Assembly (NCBI GenBank): GCA_963601575.1
Contig: CAVCFO010000008.1
Coordinates: 1 to 64,000 of the forward strand
From: CAG-238 sp963601575
GTDB taxonomy: Bacteria > Bacillota > Clostridia > Peptostreptococcales > Anaerovoracaceae
Reading direction: 5' to 3'
Length of the DNA: 64,000 bases
Shown here in pieces: positions 1 to 8,052 of the stretch. The translations under genes were made by a program, and so were the position numbers. The first letter of the stretch is position 1. Every line of letters starts with the position of its first letter. The notes below the pieces were generated by a model. The model saw only the letters and a program-made list of their open reading frames with translations, did not search any database and was not told where the DNA came from.

Positions 1-101
1 CTTATGGTGAATCTGCTGCACGAAATCATCATTTGCTGCGATTTCGCCATTTTCTATTGTAATTGCATAAAAAAGTGCGGACAAAGTTTGGCGAAAAAAT
101 T

Positions 102-156
102 TTTACGCATATTTAACAGAAGCGCGATTTCAGAGTTAACATTGACGCCGTATACT
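102..156 (+). promoter_or_regulatory. Pho-box-like promoter of the pst operon
   Basis: TTTACG at 102-107, TTAACA at 113-118 and TTAACA at 136-141 sit at roughly 11-bp multiples upstream of a good -10 (TATACT, 151-156) that has no good -35. PhoP-activated promoters of Bacillota typically show repeated TTAACA-like boxes in place of a -35. Together with the downstream pst-phoPR genes this suggests a phosphate-starvation promoter. The fourth expected box near 124 is not recognisable, so this is an inference. Bases 1-100 hold nothing else I recognise. Confidence 0.5.
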
Positions 157-225
157 AAAATTGCAAAAAGGAAAAGAATAAAAAAGGCTTTTGAAAGAAA
201 AGTCTTGCGAATGGAGGAAAACAAA

Positions 226-1092
226 ATGAAGAAAATTTTAACTTTGGCAATGTGCATGATTATGGCGCTTACGGCATTCACAGGCTGCGGAAACAGTGAT
301 TCAGGCGATGCTAGTGCAGACAGCGCAGCAATTACGGTAATTTCAAGAGAAGACGGCTCCGGCACAAGAGGAGCATTTACAGAACTTATGGGAATCATGG
401 TTGATGATGTTGACAACACCACATCCTCCGCAGAGATCTCCCAGAGCACTTCGGTAGTTATGACAACCGTAGCAGGCAACAAGAACGCAATCGGATATGT
501 TTCGCTGGGTTCCCTCAATGACAGCGTAAAGGCAGTGAAAGTTGACGGCGTAGAAGCTACGGTTGAAAATATCAAAGCAGGAAACTACGCGGTTTCAAGA
601 CCTTTCATCGTAGTAACAAACGATAGCCTCACGGATCTTTCAAAGGATTTCATCAGCTTCATCCTCAGCAAGCAGGGTCAGGAAATCATTTCCGAAGAAG
701 GCTACATCACAATCGACGATGACGCAGCGGAATACGAAACAAAAGACGGCCTCGAAGGCAAAATCGTTCTGGCAGGTTCCACTTCCGTATCACCGGTTAT
801 GCAAAAACTTGCAGACGCTTACAAAGCGATTTATAGCGGCGTGACCCTTGAGATTCAGCAGACAGGCTCCGGTGCAGGAATCACAAGTTCAATCGAAGGC
901 GCATGTGACATCGGAATGAGCTCCAGAGAACTTAAAGATGAAGAAATTGCAGAGGGCATCGAAGGAACGACCATCGCAATGGACGGTATCGCAGTAGTAG
1001 TAAATAACGAAAATACCGCAAGCGACCTTACAAGCGAAGAGATCAGACAGATCTTCACCGGCGAAGTAACAGACTGGTCGGCAGTAAAATAA
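226..1092 (+). CDS. pstS: Phosphate ABC transporter substrate-binding lipoprotein PstS, circularly permuted
   Basis: Binds phosphate outside the membrane and delivers it to PstCA. The 288-residue protein has a lipoprotein signal with lipobox AFTGC (Cys21). The start at 226 follows GGAGG at 213-217; an upstream in-frame extension lacks a signal peptide. Family blocks appear in swapped order: the segment usually C-terminal (SREDGSGTRGAF, then IGYVSLGSL, then FILSKQGQEII) comes first at about residues 36-165, and the segment usually N-terminal (AGSTSVSPVM, TGSGAGI, DIGMSSRELK, AMDGIAVVVNN, IFTGEVTDW) comes last at 178-288. The protein ends where a normal PstS crosses from its first to its second half. 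First gene of the pst operon. Assignment as the Pst binding protein is firm from sequence and context. Confidence 0.93.
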   Translation: MKKILTLAMCMIMALTAFTGCGNSDSGDASADSAAITVISREDGSGTRGAFTELMGIMVDDVDNTTSSAEISQSTSVVMTTVAGNKNAIGYVSLGSLNDSVKAVKVDGVEATVENIKAGNYAVSRPFIVVTNDSLTDLSKDFISFILSKQGQEIISEEGYITIDDDAAEYETKDGLEGKIVLAGSTSVSPVMQKLADAYKAIYSGVTLEIQQTGSGAGITSSIEGACDIGMSSRELKDEEIAEGIEGTTIAMDGIAVVVNNENTASDLTSEEIRQIFTGEVTDWSAVK

Positions 1093-1114
1093 ATATAGAA
1101 GGACGGCAAAGGCT

Positions 1115-1969
1115 ATGAGAAAATATTCGGAAACAATTATGAAAATGGTATTCATGCTTTCCGGGGCCATATCCATACTCGCCGTACTGATGATTTGCTG
1201 GTTTCTATTCTCAGAGGGGCTTCCCACCATCGGAAAAATCGGTGCAGCAAACTTCCTAACCGGTACGGTATGGAAACCCCTTGAAAACCACTTCGGAATC
1301 TTGCCTATGATTGTTGGAAGCTGTTATGTAACGGCGGGAGCGATAATCATAGGCGTTCCTATAGGCCTCCTCTGTGCGATCTATATGGCAAAGTTCTGCC
1401 CGAAGAATATATACAAACTCCTCAAACCGGCAATCGAGCTTATGGCAGGGATCCCTTCGATTATATATGGATTTTTCGGACTGATGGTAATCGTGCCGGT
1501 GATTCAGCAGCTTACGGGAACAAGCGGAAAGGGTGTGCTGACGGCGTCGATCATGCTTGGAATAATGATACTCCCGACGATAATCAGCGTTTCGGAAGCC
1601 TCCATAAGAGCAGTACCGGAGTCCTATTACGAGGGAGCCTTGGCGCTGGGAGCAACCCACGAAAAAAGCGTGTTCTTTACCACGGTGCCTGCGGCAAAAT
1701 CGGGAATCATGGCAGGTATAATCCTTGGGATAGGAAGAGCAATCGGCGAAACCATGGCGGTTGTTATGGTAGCAGGAAACCAGGCAGTTATTCCACAGAG
1801 CATTACATCAGGTGTGAGAACCATGACCATAAACATCGTGCTGGAAATGGGATATGCCGCAAAGGGAATGCACAGAGACGCGCTGATTGCGACGGCTGTG
1901 GTGCTTTTCATATTCATACTTTTTATAAACATATGCTTCTCGCTTGTTAAGAGGGGGGACAAAAAATGA
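1115..1969 (+). CDS. pstC: Phosphate ABC transporter permease PstC
   Basis: One of two integral membrane subunits forming the phosphate channel. The 284 residues carry about six hydrophobic segments and the binding-protein-dependent permease loop (EAALALGATHEKS-type, here EGALALGATHEKS) that docks on the ATPase, followed by AIGETMAVVMVAG, typical of PstC. It begins 22 bp after pstS and its stop overlaps the start of pstA by four bases (ATGA), implying coupled translation. Length is normal for the family. Confidence 0.95.
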   Translation: MRKYSETIMKMVFMLSGAISILAVLMICWFLFSEGLPTIGKIGAANFLTGTVWKPLENHFGILPMIVGSCYVTAGAIIIGVPIGLLCAIYMAKFCPKNIYKLLKPAIELMAGIPSIIYGFFGLMVIVPVIQQLTGTSGKGVLTASIMLGIMILPTIISVSEASIRAVPESYYEGALALGATHEKSVFFTTVPAAKSGIMAGIILGIGRAIGETMAVVMVAGNQAVIPQSITSGVRTMTINIVLEMGYAAKGMHRDALIATAVVLFIFILFINICFSLVKRGDKK

Positions 1970-2799
1970 AGAAATATAAGAATCAGCCCCTTTCGCTGCT
2001 GCTCTTTGTACTGGTAAATTTGGGAGTGATAATAACCGGGGCTGTGGTAATTTTCCTGATAGGATATATTTTGTATCACGGACTGCCGAATCTGGCGCTT
2101 CCGGGGATATTTTCCTGGGAATATAACGGAGAAAACCAGTCCATGATGCCGGCGATCATAAACACGCTGATAATGACGGCGCTGACGCTTCTGCTGGCGG
2201 TGCCGATTGGGGTATTTGCGGCGATATATTTGGTTGAATATTCAAAAAAAGGCAGCAAGCTGGTGGCGGCAATAAGGCTTACAGCGGAGACGCTTTCCGG
2301 AATTCCATCCATTGTATACGGACTTTTCGGTTTCATCGTCTTCGTGATCACCTTGGGCTGGAGCTACACACTCCTTGCGGGAGTTATCACCCTTGCGATA
2401 ATGATTTTGCCGCTGATAATGAGGACAACAGAAGAGGCATTGATGGCGGTGCCTGACACCTTTAGAGAAGGAAGCTTCGGACTGGGAGCGGGGAGACTCA
2501 GGACGGTATTTCGAGTAGTTTTGCCATCTGCGGTTCCGGGAATTGCGGCGGGCGTAATCCTTGCAACGGGAAGAATCATAGGAGAATCTGCGGCACTGAT
2601 CTTCACCTCCGGCACGAATCCTGTTGTGGCTAAGAGCCTATTTTCCTCGGCAAGCACGCTTTCGGTGCATCTATATGCGCTTCTTACCGAGGGACTCTAT
2701 ACGAATCAGGCTTATGCGGTGGCGGCGGTGCTTTTGTTCCTGGTAATCGGAATCAACGCCCTTTCCAGTGTTGCGGCGAAGAAGCTGGCGGCAAAATAA
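1966..2799 (+). CDS. pstA: Phosphate ABC transporter permease PstA
   Basis: Second channel subunit, 277 residues with about six membrane segments. The coupling loop reads REGSFGLGAGRLRT, followed by GRIIGESAALIFTSG, matching the PstA branch rather than PstC. It overlaps pstC by four bases and lies 25 bp before pstB. A first membrane segment is seen at about residues 12-38, and the GIPSIVYGLFG signature shared with PstC is present. Confidence 0.95.
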   Translation: MKKYKNQPLSLLLFVLVNLGVIITGAVVIFLIGYILYHGLPNLALPGIFSWEYNGENQSMMPAIINTLIMTALTLLLAVPIGVFAAIYLVEYSKKGSKLVAAIRLTAETLSGIPSIVYGLFGFIVFVITLGWSYTLLAGVITLAIMILPLIMRTTEEALMAVPDTFREGSFGLGAGRLRTVFRVVLPSAVPGIAAGVILATGRIIGESAALIFTSGTNPVVAKSLFSSASTLSVHLYALLTEGLYTNQAYAVAAVLLFLVIGINALSSVAAKKLAAK

Positions 2800-2824
2800 A
2801 GGCAGGGCGGAAAGGAAAATAGAT

Positions 2825-3574
2825 ATGGATAAAATGACAATACACAATATGGACTTGTATTATGGAAGCTTCCACGCCCTCAAGGATGTAAATCTGGACA
2901 TTCCGGAGAAACAAATTACCGCATTTATCGGGCCCTCGGGCTGCGGAAAATCGACGCTTCTGAAGTCCCTGAACAGAATGAACGACCTGGTGGAGGGCTG
3001 CAAAATCACAGGAGACATAAGGCTCGACGGCGAGGACATATATAACGGCATGGATGTGAACCTGCTGAGAAAGCGGGTGGGAATGGTATTTCAGAAACCG
3101 AATCCGTTTCCTATGAGCATTTATGACAACATAGCCTACGGCCCAAGGACCCACGGCATAAGAAACAAGGGGGAGCTTGACGAAATCGTTGAAAGATCGC
3201 TGAAAGGGGCGGCGATTTGGGACGAGGTAAAGGACAGGCTAAGGAAGAGCGCGCTGGGGCTTTCCGGTGGACAGCAGCAGAGACTTTGCATAGCAAGAGC
3301 CCTTGCGGTGGAGCCGGAGGTGCTGCTGATGGATGAGCCGACTTCCGCACTTGACCCGATTTCGACATCCAGAATCGAGGATTTGGCAGAGGAACTTTCG
3401 GAAAACTATACTATAATTATGGTAACTCACAATATGCAGCAGGCAAGCAGAATTTCCGACAAGACGGCATTTTTCCTCTTGGGAGAAGTCGTGGAGTTTA
3501 ACGATACGAGGCAGCTTTTCAGCTTGCCCAAGGACAAGAGAACGGAAGATTACATTACGGGGAGGTTCGGATGA
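2825..3574 (+). CDS. pstB: Phosphate ABC transporter ATP-binding protein PstB
   Basis: Cytoplasmic ATPase that powers phosphate import. The 249-residue protein has Walker A GPSGCGKST, Q-loop region VFQKPNPFPMSI (diagnostic for PstB), ABC signature LSGGQQQR, Walker B LLMDEPTSALDP and the switch histidine in VTHNMQQA. The ATG at 2825 is chosen over an upstream in-frame start inside pstA because it gives the normal PstB length and follows a GGAAAGG-like site. Ends one base before phoU. Confidence 0.97.
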   Translation: MDKMTIHNMDLYYGSFHALKDVNLDIPEKQITAFIGPSGCGKSTLLKSLNRMNDLVEGCKITGDIRLDGEDIYNGMDVNLLRKRVGMVFQKPNPFPMSIYDNIAYGPRTHGIRNKGELDEIVERSLKGAAIWDEVKDRLRKSALGLSGGQQQRLCIARALAVEPEVLLMDEPTSALDPISTSRIEDLAEELSENYTIIMVTHNMQQASRISDKTAFFLLGEVVEFNDTRQLFSLPKDKRTEDYITGRFG

Positions 3575-3575
3575 T

Positions 3576-4238
3576 ATGAGAAACAGATTCGATCAGCAGC
3601 TTGAAAAGCTCAACGCGGAGCTTATCGAAATGGGTGCGCTTTGCGAGGAGTCGATGAATTATGCTATGCGGGCGCTGTTTGACAAGGAGACAAATTTGAT
3701 TGTGCGGGCGGAGGAGTCGGAAAAGACCATTGACCGCATGGAAAGGGAAATCGAGGATCTTTGTATGAGACTGCTTCTTCAGCAGCAGCCGGTGGCGCGG
3801 GATCTTAGGATGATTTCGTCGGCGCTCAAGATGATTTCGGATATGGAGAGAATCGGAGATCAGGCGGAGGACATCGCGGAGATCGTAAAATACATGGCCG
3901 GCAGGGAGATTCCAAATCCGCAGCATCTCAAAAACATGGCTACTTATGCCACAGCAATGCTCAGCGACAGCATAAATGCCTTTGTTGAGAGAGACGCAGA
4001 GAAAGCCCGAAAGGTCATCACCGATGACGACATTGTTGACGACTTGTTTGCAAAGGTAAAGGAGGATCTCATAGAAAGCATCGGCGCCTGCGGAAAAACA
4101 GGTCGGCAAGAAGGACAGTTTTTACTTGACATTTTGATGATAGCGAAATATATTGAAAGAGTAGGGGATCATGCAACGAATATTGCGGAGTGGGTCATCT
4201 ACGGACTGACCGGTTCGCACCCCGAGGAGACGAATTGA
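3576..4238 (+). CDS. phoU: Phosphate signalling protein PhoU
   Basis: PhoU relays the state of the Pst transporter to the PhoR kinase and keeps the Pho response off when phosphate is plentiful. At 220 residues it shows the two PhoU repeats, with the metal-binding type signatures RDLRMISSALKMISDMERIGDQAEDIAE in the first (about residues 68-95) and YIERVGDHATNIAEWVIY in the second (about 191-208). Its TGA overlaps the ATG of the response regulator by one base (TGATG at 4236-4240). Confidence 0.95.
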   Translation: MRNRFDQQLEKLNAELIEMGALCEESMNYAMRALFDKETNLIVRAEESEKTIDRMEREIEDLCMRLLLQQQPVARDLRMISSALKMISDMERIGDQAEDIAEIVKYMAGREIPNPQHLKNMATYATAMLSDSINAFVERDAEKARKVITDDDIVDDLFAKVKEDLIESIGACGKTGRQEGQFLLDILMIAKYIERVGDHATNIAEWVIYGLTGSHPEETN

Positions 4239-4912
4239 TGATATATTTGCTTGAAGACGACGATAATATAAGAAATTTTGTTATTTATGCGCTTAGCAAT
4301 TCAGGGCTCGAAACGAAGGGCTTTGATACGCCGAGCGCTTTTTGGGCTGCCATGAAAGGGGAGAAGCCGGACATGGCAATTCTGGACATCATGCTTCCGG
4401 AGGAAGACGGAATCAGCGTGATGAAAAAGCTGCGGGCAAGTGCCGAAACGAGGGAAATGCCAATTATGATGCTTACCGCAAAGAGCACAGAATATGACAA
4501 GGTTTTGGGGCTTGACGGCGGCGCCGACGACTATGTGACAAAGCCTTTCGGAACCATGGAATTTATTGCAAGGGTAAAGGCGCTCATGCGCAGAGCTACG
4601 CCCGCAAAGGATACGGGAGAATATAATATAGGGCCTCTGTATCTAAATCCGGCAAAGCATATAATAAGAGTAAGCGGCGAGGATGTGGTGCTGACGCTAA
4701 AGGAATTTCAGCTCCTGTGCTATCTTGCGGCGGGCAAGGGCAGCGTAATGACCCGTGACCAAATTTTGCAGGATATTTGGGGCTACGAATTTGACGGCGA
4801 AAACAGAACCGTGGACGTACATATCAGAACCCTCAGAACGAAGCTCGGAGAGGCAGGAAGCCTCGTGGAAACCGTGCGCGGAATCGGCTATAGAATCGGA
4901 GGGGCAAAGTAA
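4238..4912 (+). CDS. phoP: OmpR/PhoB-type response regulator (PhoP/PhoB)
   Basis: DNA-binding partner of the downstream kinase, expected to activate the pst operon. 224 residues: receiver domain with acidic pocket EDDD (6-9), phospho-acceptor Asp50 (AILDIMLP) and LTAKS; then a C-terminal winged helix (about 130-220) with DQILQDIWGYEFDGENRTVDVHI and a YRI end, as in PhoB/PhoP. The start at 4238 overlaps the phoU stop; an upstream in-frame start inside phoU would add residues before the receiver domain. The exact name (PhoP or PhoB) rests on context. Confidence 0.92.
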   Translation: MIYLLEDDDNIRNFVIYALSNSGLETKGFDTPSAFWAAMKGEKPDMAILDIMLPEEDGISVMKKLRASAETREMPIMMLTAKSTEYDKVLGLDGGADDYVTKPFGTMEFIARVKALMRRATPAKDTGEYNIGPLYLNPAKHIIRVSGEDVVLTLKEFQLLCYLAAGKGSVMTRDQILQDIWGYEFDGENRTVDVHIRTLRTKLGEAGSLVETVRGIGYRIGGAK

Positions 4913-6619
4913 ATGCGAAAGAAGATTTTCACGGGGATAGCGGTAGTTGCTATCACCATAATGCTTGTGAGCACCGGGCTTGTGACCGAGATCATTTATG
5001 ACTACATGGGGGACAAGATAGACGAGCAGCTTGCGGACGAGGCGATGCTGGTGGAGCGGGGCTGGCTCCTTGACGGCGAAGAATATCTAGAGACCCTAGA
5101 AGAAAATACGAAAATCGGAAGCAGGATTACCCTGCTTTCTTCTTCCGGAGAGGTGCTATACGACAGCGCGGCGGATACGCATACGATGGAAAATCACATG
5201 GAGCGGGCAGAAGTGAAAGAGGCGCTGGAAAAAGGCGAGGGCTTTGCCACCAGAACTTCCTATACTCTTGCTCAGGATATGCGCTATTATGCAAAGAAAA
5301 CCGGAGACGGCAATATAATTCGCGTTTCTGTTGGTCATGAATCGAGGATGCAGCTTCTGCTAGATACGGCAGGATCATTGATACTTGCTCTGGCGGCTGT
5401 GCTGCTCCTTGGACTTACGATTTCGTTTAGGATCGCAAAGGCTATCACAAAGCCGATAAACGATATCAATCTCGATAATCCGGGTATATCCGACGGCTAC
5501 GATGAGCTTGCGCCTTTGCTGTCGAGAATAAGAGAGCAGAATAGCAGCATCCGGGCGCAGATGGAGAAGCTCAGAAAGAGCCGGGAAGAGTTCAATATAA
5601 TCACCGAGAACATGAGCGAGGGCATCGTAATTATAGACAAGGATGCCGAGATACTCACATATAATTCTGCGGCGCCTGCAATGCTAAGAGCTGCAGAAAA
5701 CGGCGGGGCCTTGTCCCAAGGGGAAGAAAAGATCGAGGGCTCTGTGCTGAAACTCAACAGGAGCGAGCCTTTCAGAAATGCGGTCAGCGCGGCGCTGGCG
5801 GGTAGTCACGAGCATACATATATTCGAAGCGAAAGGGCGACCTACGAGATGATTGCAAGCCCCGTAAAGGATAGGGGCGCGCTCAATGGCGCGATTTTGA
5901 TTATAATGGACGCCACCCAGCGGGAGAGGGGCGAGCGTCTGAGACGGGAGTTTACATCCAACGTTTCCCACGAGCTGAAGACGCCGCTTACATCTATCTA
6001 CGGAATTTCCGACATGATGGCATCGGGAATGGTGAAGGCCGAGGATGTTCAGGGATTTGCCAAGACCATAAAAGAAGAATCCGCAAGGCTCATAAGCCTC
6101 ATCGACGACATCATGAAGCTTTCGCGCCTTGACGAAAAGGCAGGAGAAGATACGGATGAGACGACTGACCTTTGGGAAATCGCATCTCAGACGGTTCAGC
6201 GGCTCATGCCGAAGGCTGCGCAAAACGACATAAAGCTGGAACTTAGGGGCGGGCCGGCGATGGTAAAGGGCCCGAATTATATCGTCGATGAGATCGTATA
6301 TAATCTTTGCGAGAATGCGATAAAATATAACAAGCCGGGTGGCAGCGTGACGGTCAGCGTTACCGATGAGGCAGGAAAATGCATTCTGACCGTCAGGGAC
6401 ACCGGAATAGGAATTCCAAAGGGCGAAGAAGAGCGCGTTTTCGAGAGATTTTATCGGGTGGACAAGAGCCACTCAAAGAAAATTGGCGGCACGGGGCTTG
6501 GACTTTCGATAGTCAAGCACGGCACAGCATTCCTCGGCGGCAGCGTATGGCTGGAAAGCGAGGAAGGAAAAGGCACCACGGTAACAGTGGTATTTCAAAG
6601 ACAGGAGAAATTGATATAG
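4913..6619 (+). CDS. phoR: Phosphate-sensing histidine kinase PhoR
   Basis: Membrane sensor kinase of 568 residues. Membrane segments at about 8-28 and 150-172 enclose an extracytoplasmic sensor region. A degenerate HAMP-like linker follows (AKAITKPIND), then a PAS domain at about 225-335 (MSEGIVIIDKDAEILTYN). The HisKA phospho-acceptor is His353 in SNVSHELKTPLTS. The ATPase domain has N-box NLCENAIKYN, G1 DTGIGIP and G2 GGTGLGLSIVKHG. It starts directly after the regulator stop, so the two are probably translated together. Confidence 0.93.
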   Translation: MRKKIFTGIAVVAITIMLVSTGLVTEIIYDYMGDKIDEQLADEAMLVERGWLLDGEEYLETLEENTKIGSRITLLSSSGEVLYDSAADTHTMENHMERAEVKEALEKGEGFATRTSYTLAQDMRYYAKKTGDGNIIRVSVGHESRMQLLLDTAGSLILALAAVLLLGLTISFRIAKAITKPINDINLDNPGISDGYDELAPLLSRIREQNSSIRAQMEKLRKSREEFNIITENMSEGIVIIDKDAEILTYNSAAPAMLRAAENGGALSQGEEKIEGSVLKLNRSEPFRNAVSAALAGSHEHTYIRSERATYEMIASPVKDRGALNGAILIIMDATQRERGERLRREFTSNVSHELKTPLTSIYGISDMMASGMVKAEDVQGFAKTIKEESARLISLIDDIMKLSRLDEKAGEDTDETTDLWEIASQTVQRLMPKAAQNDIKLELRGGPAMVKGPNYIVDEIVYNLCENAIKYNKPGGSVTVSVTDEAGKCILTVRDTGIGIPKGEEERVFERFYRVDKSHSKKIGGTGLGLSIVKHGTAFLGGSVWLESEEGKGTTVTVVFQRQEKLI

Positions 6620-6620
6620 A

Positions 6621-7967
6621 ATGCAGCAGGGACGGACAAAATTGAAGAGGACATTGAACGCAGGCTATGGCGGAGTGCAGGCGGCGTATTGGATGTTTTA
6701 CGGAGTTTCCAACAGCTTCGCATCGGCGTTTTTGCTTCCACGGGGATATTCCAACACCGAAATAGGGATCATACTTGCAGCTGCAAATGTAATCGCGGTA
6801 TTCCTTCAGCCTGCCATGGCGGACATCGCAGACCGCTCCCGCAGAGTGTCGCTGATTGGAATTACACAGATCTGCACGATTTTGACCATGGCGCTGGAGG
6901 CGGCGCTATTCATTACGGAGAGAAAGTCCGCGGCGCTTTACGTCATATTCGTTATGATCGTCGCGTGGCAGACGGCGCTTCAGCCTTTGATAAATTCCCT
7001 TTGCTTCAAGCTGGAGGAAAGCGGGGTACATATAAATTTCGGTATGTGCAGAAGCCTCGGCTCGCTGGGGTACTCGTTGCTCTGCGCAGTTTTGGGGACG
7101 CTGGCGGAAAAATTCGGATCCGGGGTGCTTCCTATAAGCGGAGAGGCGGTGCTTTTTGCACTTCTCATCGCCCTTTTGCTTGTGAAAAGCTCCTTTGACG
7201 GAGCTATATGGGCAAACAACGGGGCAGGAAGCGAGCAGAAAAAAGCGCCCAAAAGAGGCGAAGCGGTAAGAGGCGAAAAACCGGAGAAGATGCCGGGGAC
7301 GGAGCCTTTCACGGAGTCTTGCATGGAGCTTTACGAAGAACCTTGCGGGCAAATTTGTACAGAGTCATGCACAGAATCCTGCGAGGAAATAAATCTGTGG
7401 CGGTTCATCCGGGAAAACAAGGTTTTTCTCGTTTTGAACTTAGGGGTTGTGGGAATTTACTTCAGCAACTCCGTTTTGAACAGCTTTATGCTGCAAATTG
7501 TGACGGACGTGGGCGGAGGAAGCGAGGAGATGGGCAGAGTTCTGTCCCTGATGGCTTTTCTGGAAATTCCGGCGCTGTTTTTCTTTGATAAGATTCGGTC
7601 GAGATTTTCCTGCGTGAACATACTCAAGTTCGCGGCGATATGCTTCGGGCTGAAGGTCGGGCTCATATATTTGGCAAAATCCATGTGGCTCATATATGCG
7701 GCTCATGTTTTCCAGCCGCTCAGCTTCGGACTGTTCCTGCCGGGGATGGTGGCATTTGCGGACGAAAACATGCGAAAGGGAGAGGCTGTCAAGGGACAGG
7801 CGCTCTTCTCGGCTATGACTACGGTAGCTGCGACCATCTCCTCGATAATCGGCGGGATTTTGATCGACGCAAGCGGAGCGAAGTTTATGCTGCTCGTATC
7901 CACGCTTATAACTGCGCTGGGGGCGGTTGTAATTATTCTCACGGCAGGGAAGATTCGCAGAAAATAA
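6621..7967 (+). CDS. MFS transporter with acidic Cys-rich central loop
   Basis: Integral membrane carrier of the major facilitator superfamily, 448 residues with about 12 hydrophobic segments and the cytoplasmic loop between helices 2 and 3 reading ADIADRSRR (D-x-x-D-R-x-x-R type). It resembles the MFS_1-like group that includes sugar and nucleoside proton symporters, but the substrate cannot be read from sequence. The central cytoplasmic loop (about residues 201-258) is unusually long and contains repeats of ESC/EPC (TESCMELYEEPCGQ and similar), with four cysteines. It starts two bases after phoR, so it may be co-transcribed with the Pho operon. Confidence 0.75.
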   Translation: MQQGRTKLKRTLNAGYGGVQAAYWMFYGVSNSFASAFLLPRGYSNTEIGIILAAANVIAVFLQPAMADIADRSRRVSLIGITQICTILTMALEAALFITERKSAALYVIFVMIVAWQTALQPLINSLCFKLEESGVHINFGMCRSLGSLGYSLLCAVLGTLAEKFGSGVLPISGEAVLFALLIALLLVKSSFDGAIWANNGAGSEQKKAPKRGEAVRGEKPEKMPGTEPFTESCMELYEEPCGQICTESCTESCEEINLWRFIRENKVFLVLNLGVVGIYFSNSVLNSFMLQIVTDVGGGSEEMGRVLSLMAFLEIPALFFFDKIRSRFSCVNILKFAAICFGLKVGLIYLAKSMWLIYAAHVFQPLSFGLFLPGMVAFADENMRKGEAVKGQALFSAMTTVAATISSIIGGILIDASGAKFMLLVSTLITALGAVVIILTAGKIRRK

Positions 7968-7994
7968 AAAAGGGAAAAAGAAGGGAAAATGTAG

Positions 7995-8045
7995 AAAATC
8001 GGCTTTTATGAGGCTGCGGCAAGCAGGCTCGGAAAAGCCGATTTT
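7995..8045. terminator. Bidirectional terminator between convergent genes
   Basis: Perfect 13-bp inverted repeat AAAATCGGCTTTT (7995-8007) and AAAAGCCGATTTT (8033-8045) between the MFS gene and the convergent aldo/keto reductase. It offers a T-run on both strands, so it should end both transcripts. Confidence 0.85.
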
Positions 8046-8052
8046 GATTGTT

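Noticed and set aside
4..225. N-terminal extension of pstS from base 4
   Set aside because: Would bury the signal peptide; the start at 226 has a strong binding site and gives a normal lipoprotein.
5684..6472. Minus-strand frame of 262 codons over phoR
   Set aside because: Antisense to intact kinase motifs; no start signal.
6689..7198. 169-codon frame over the MFS gene
   Set aside because: Shadow of the MFS transporter in another frame; lacks hydrophobic pattern.
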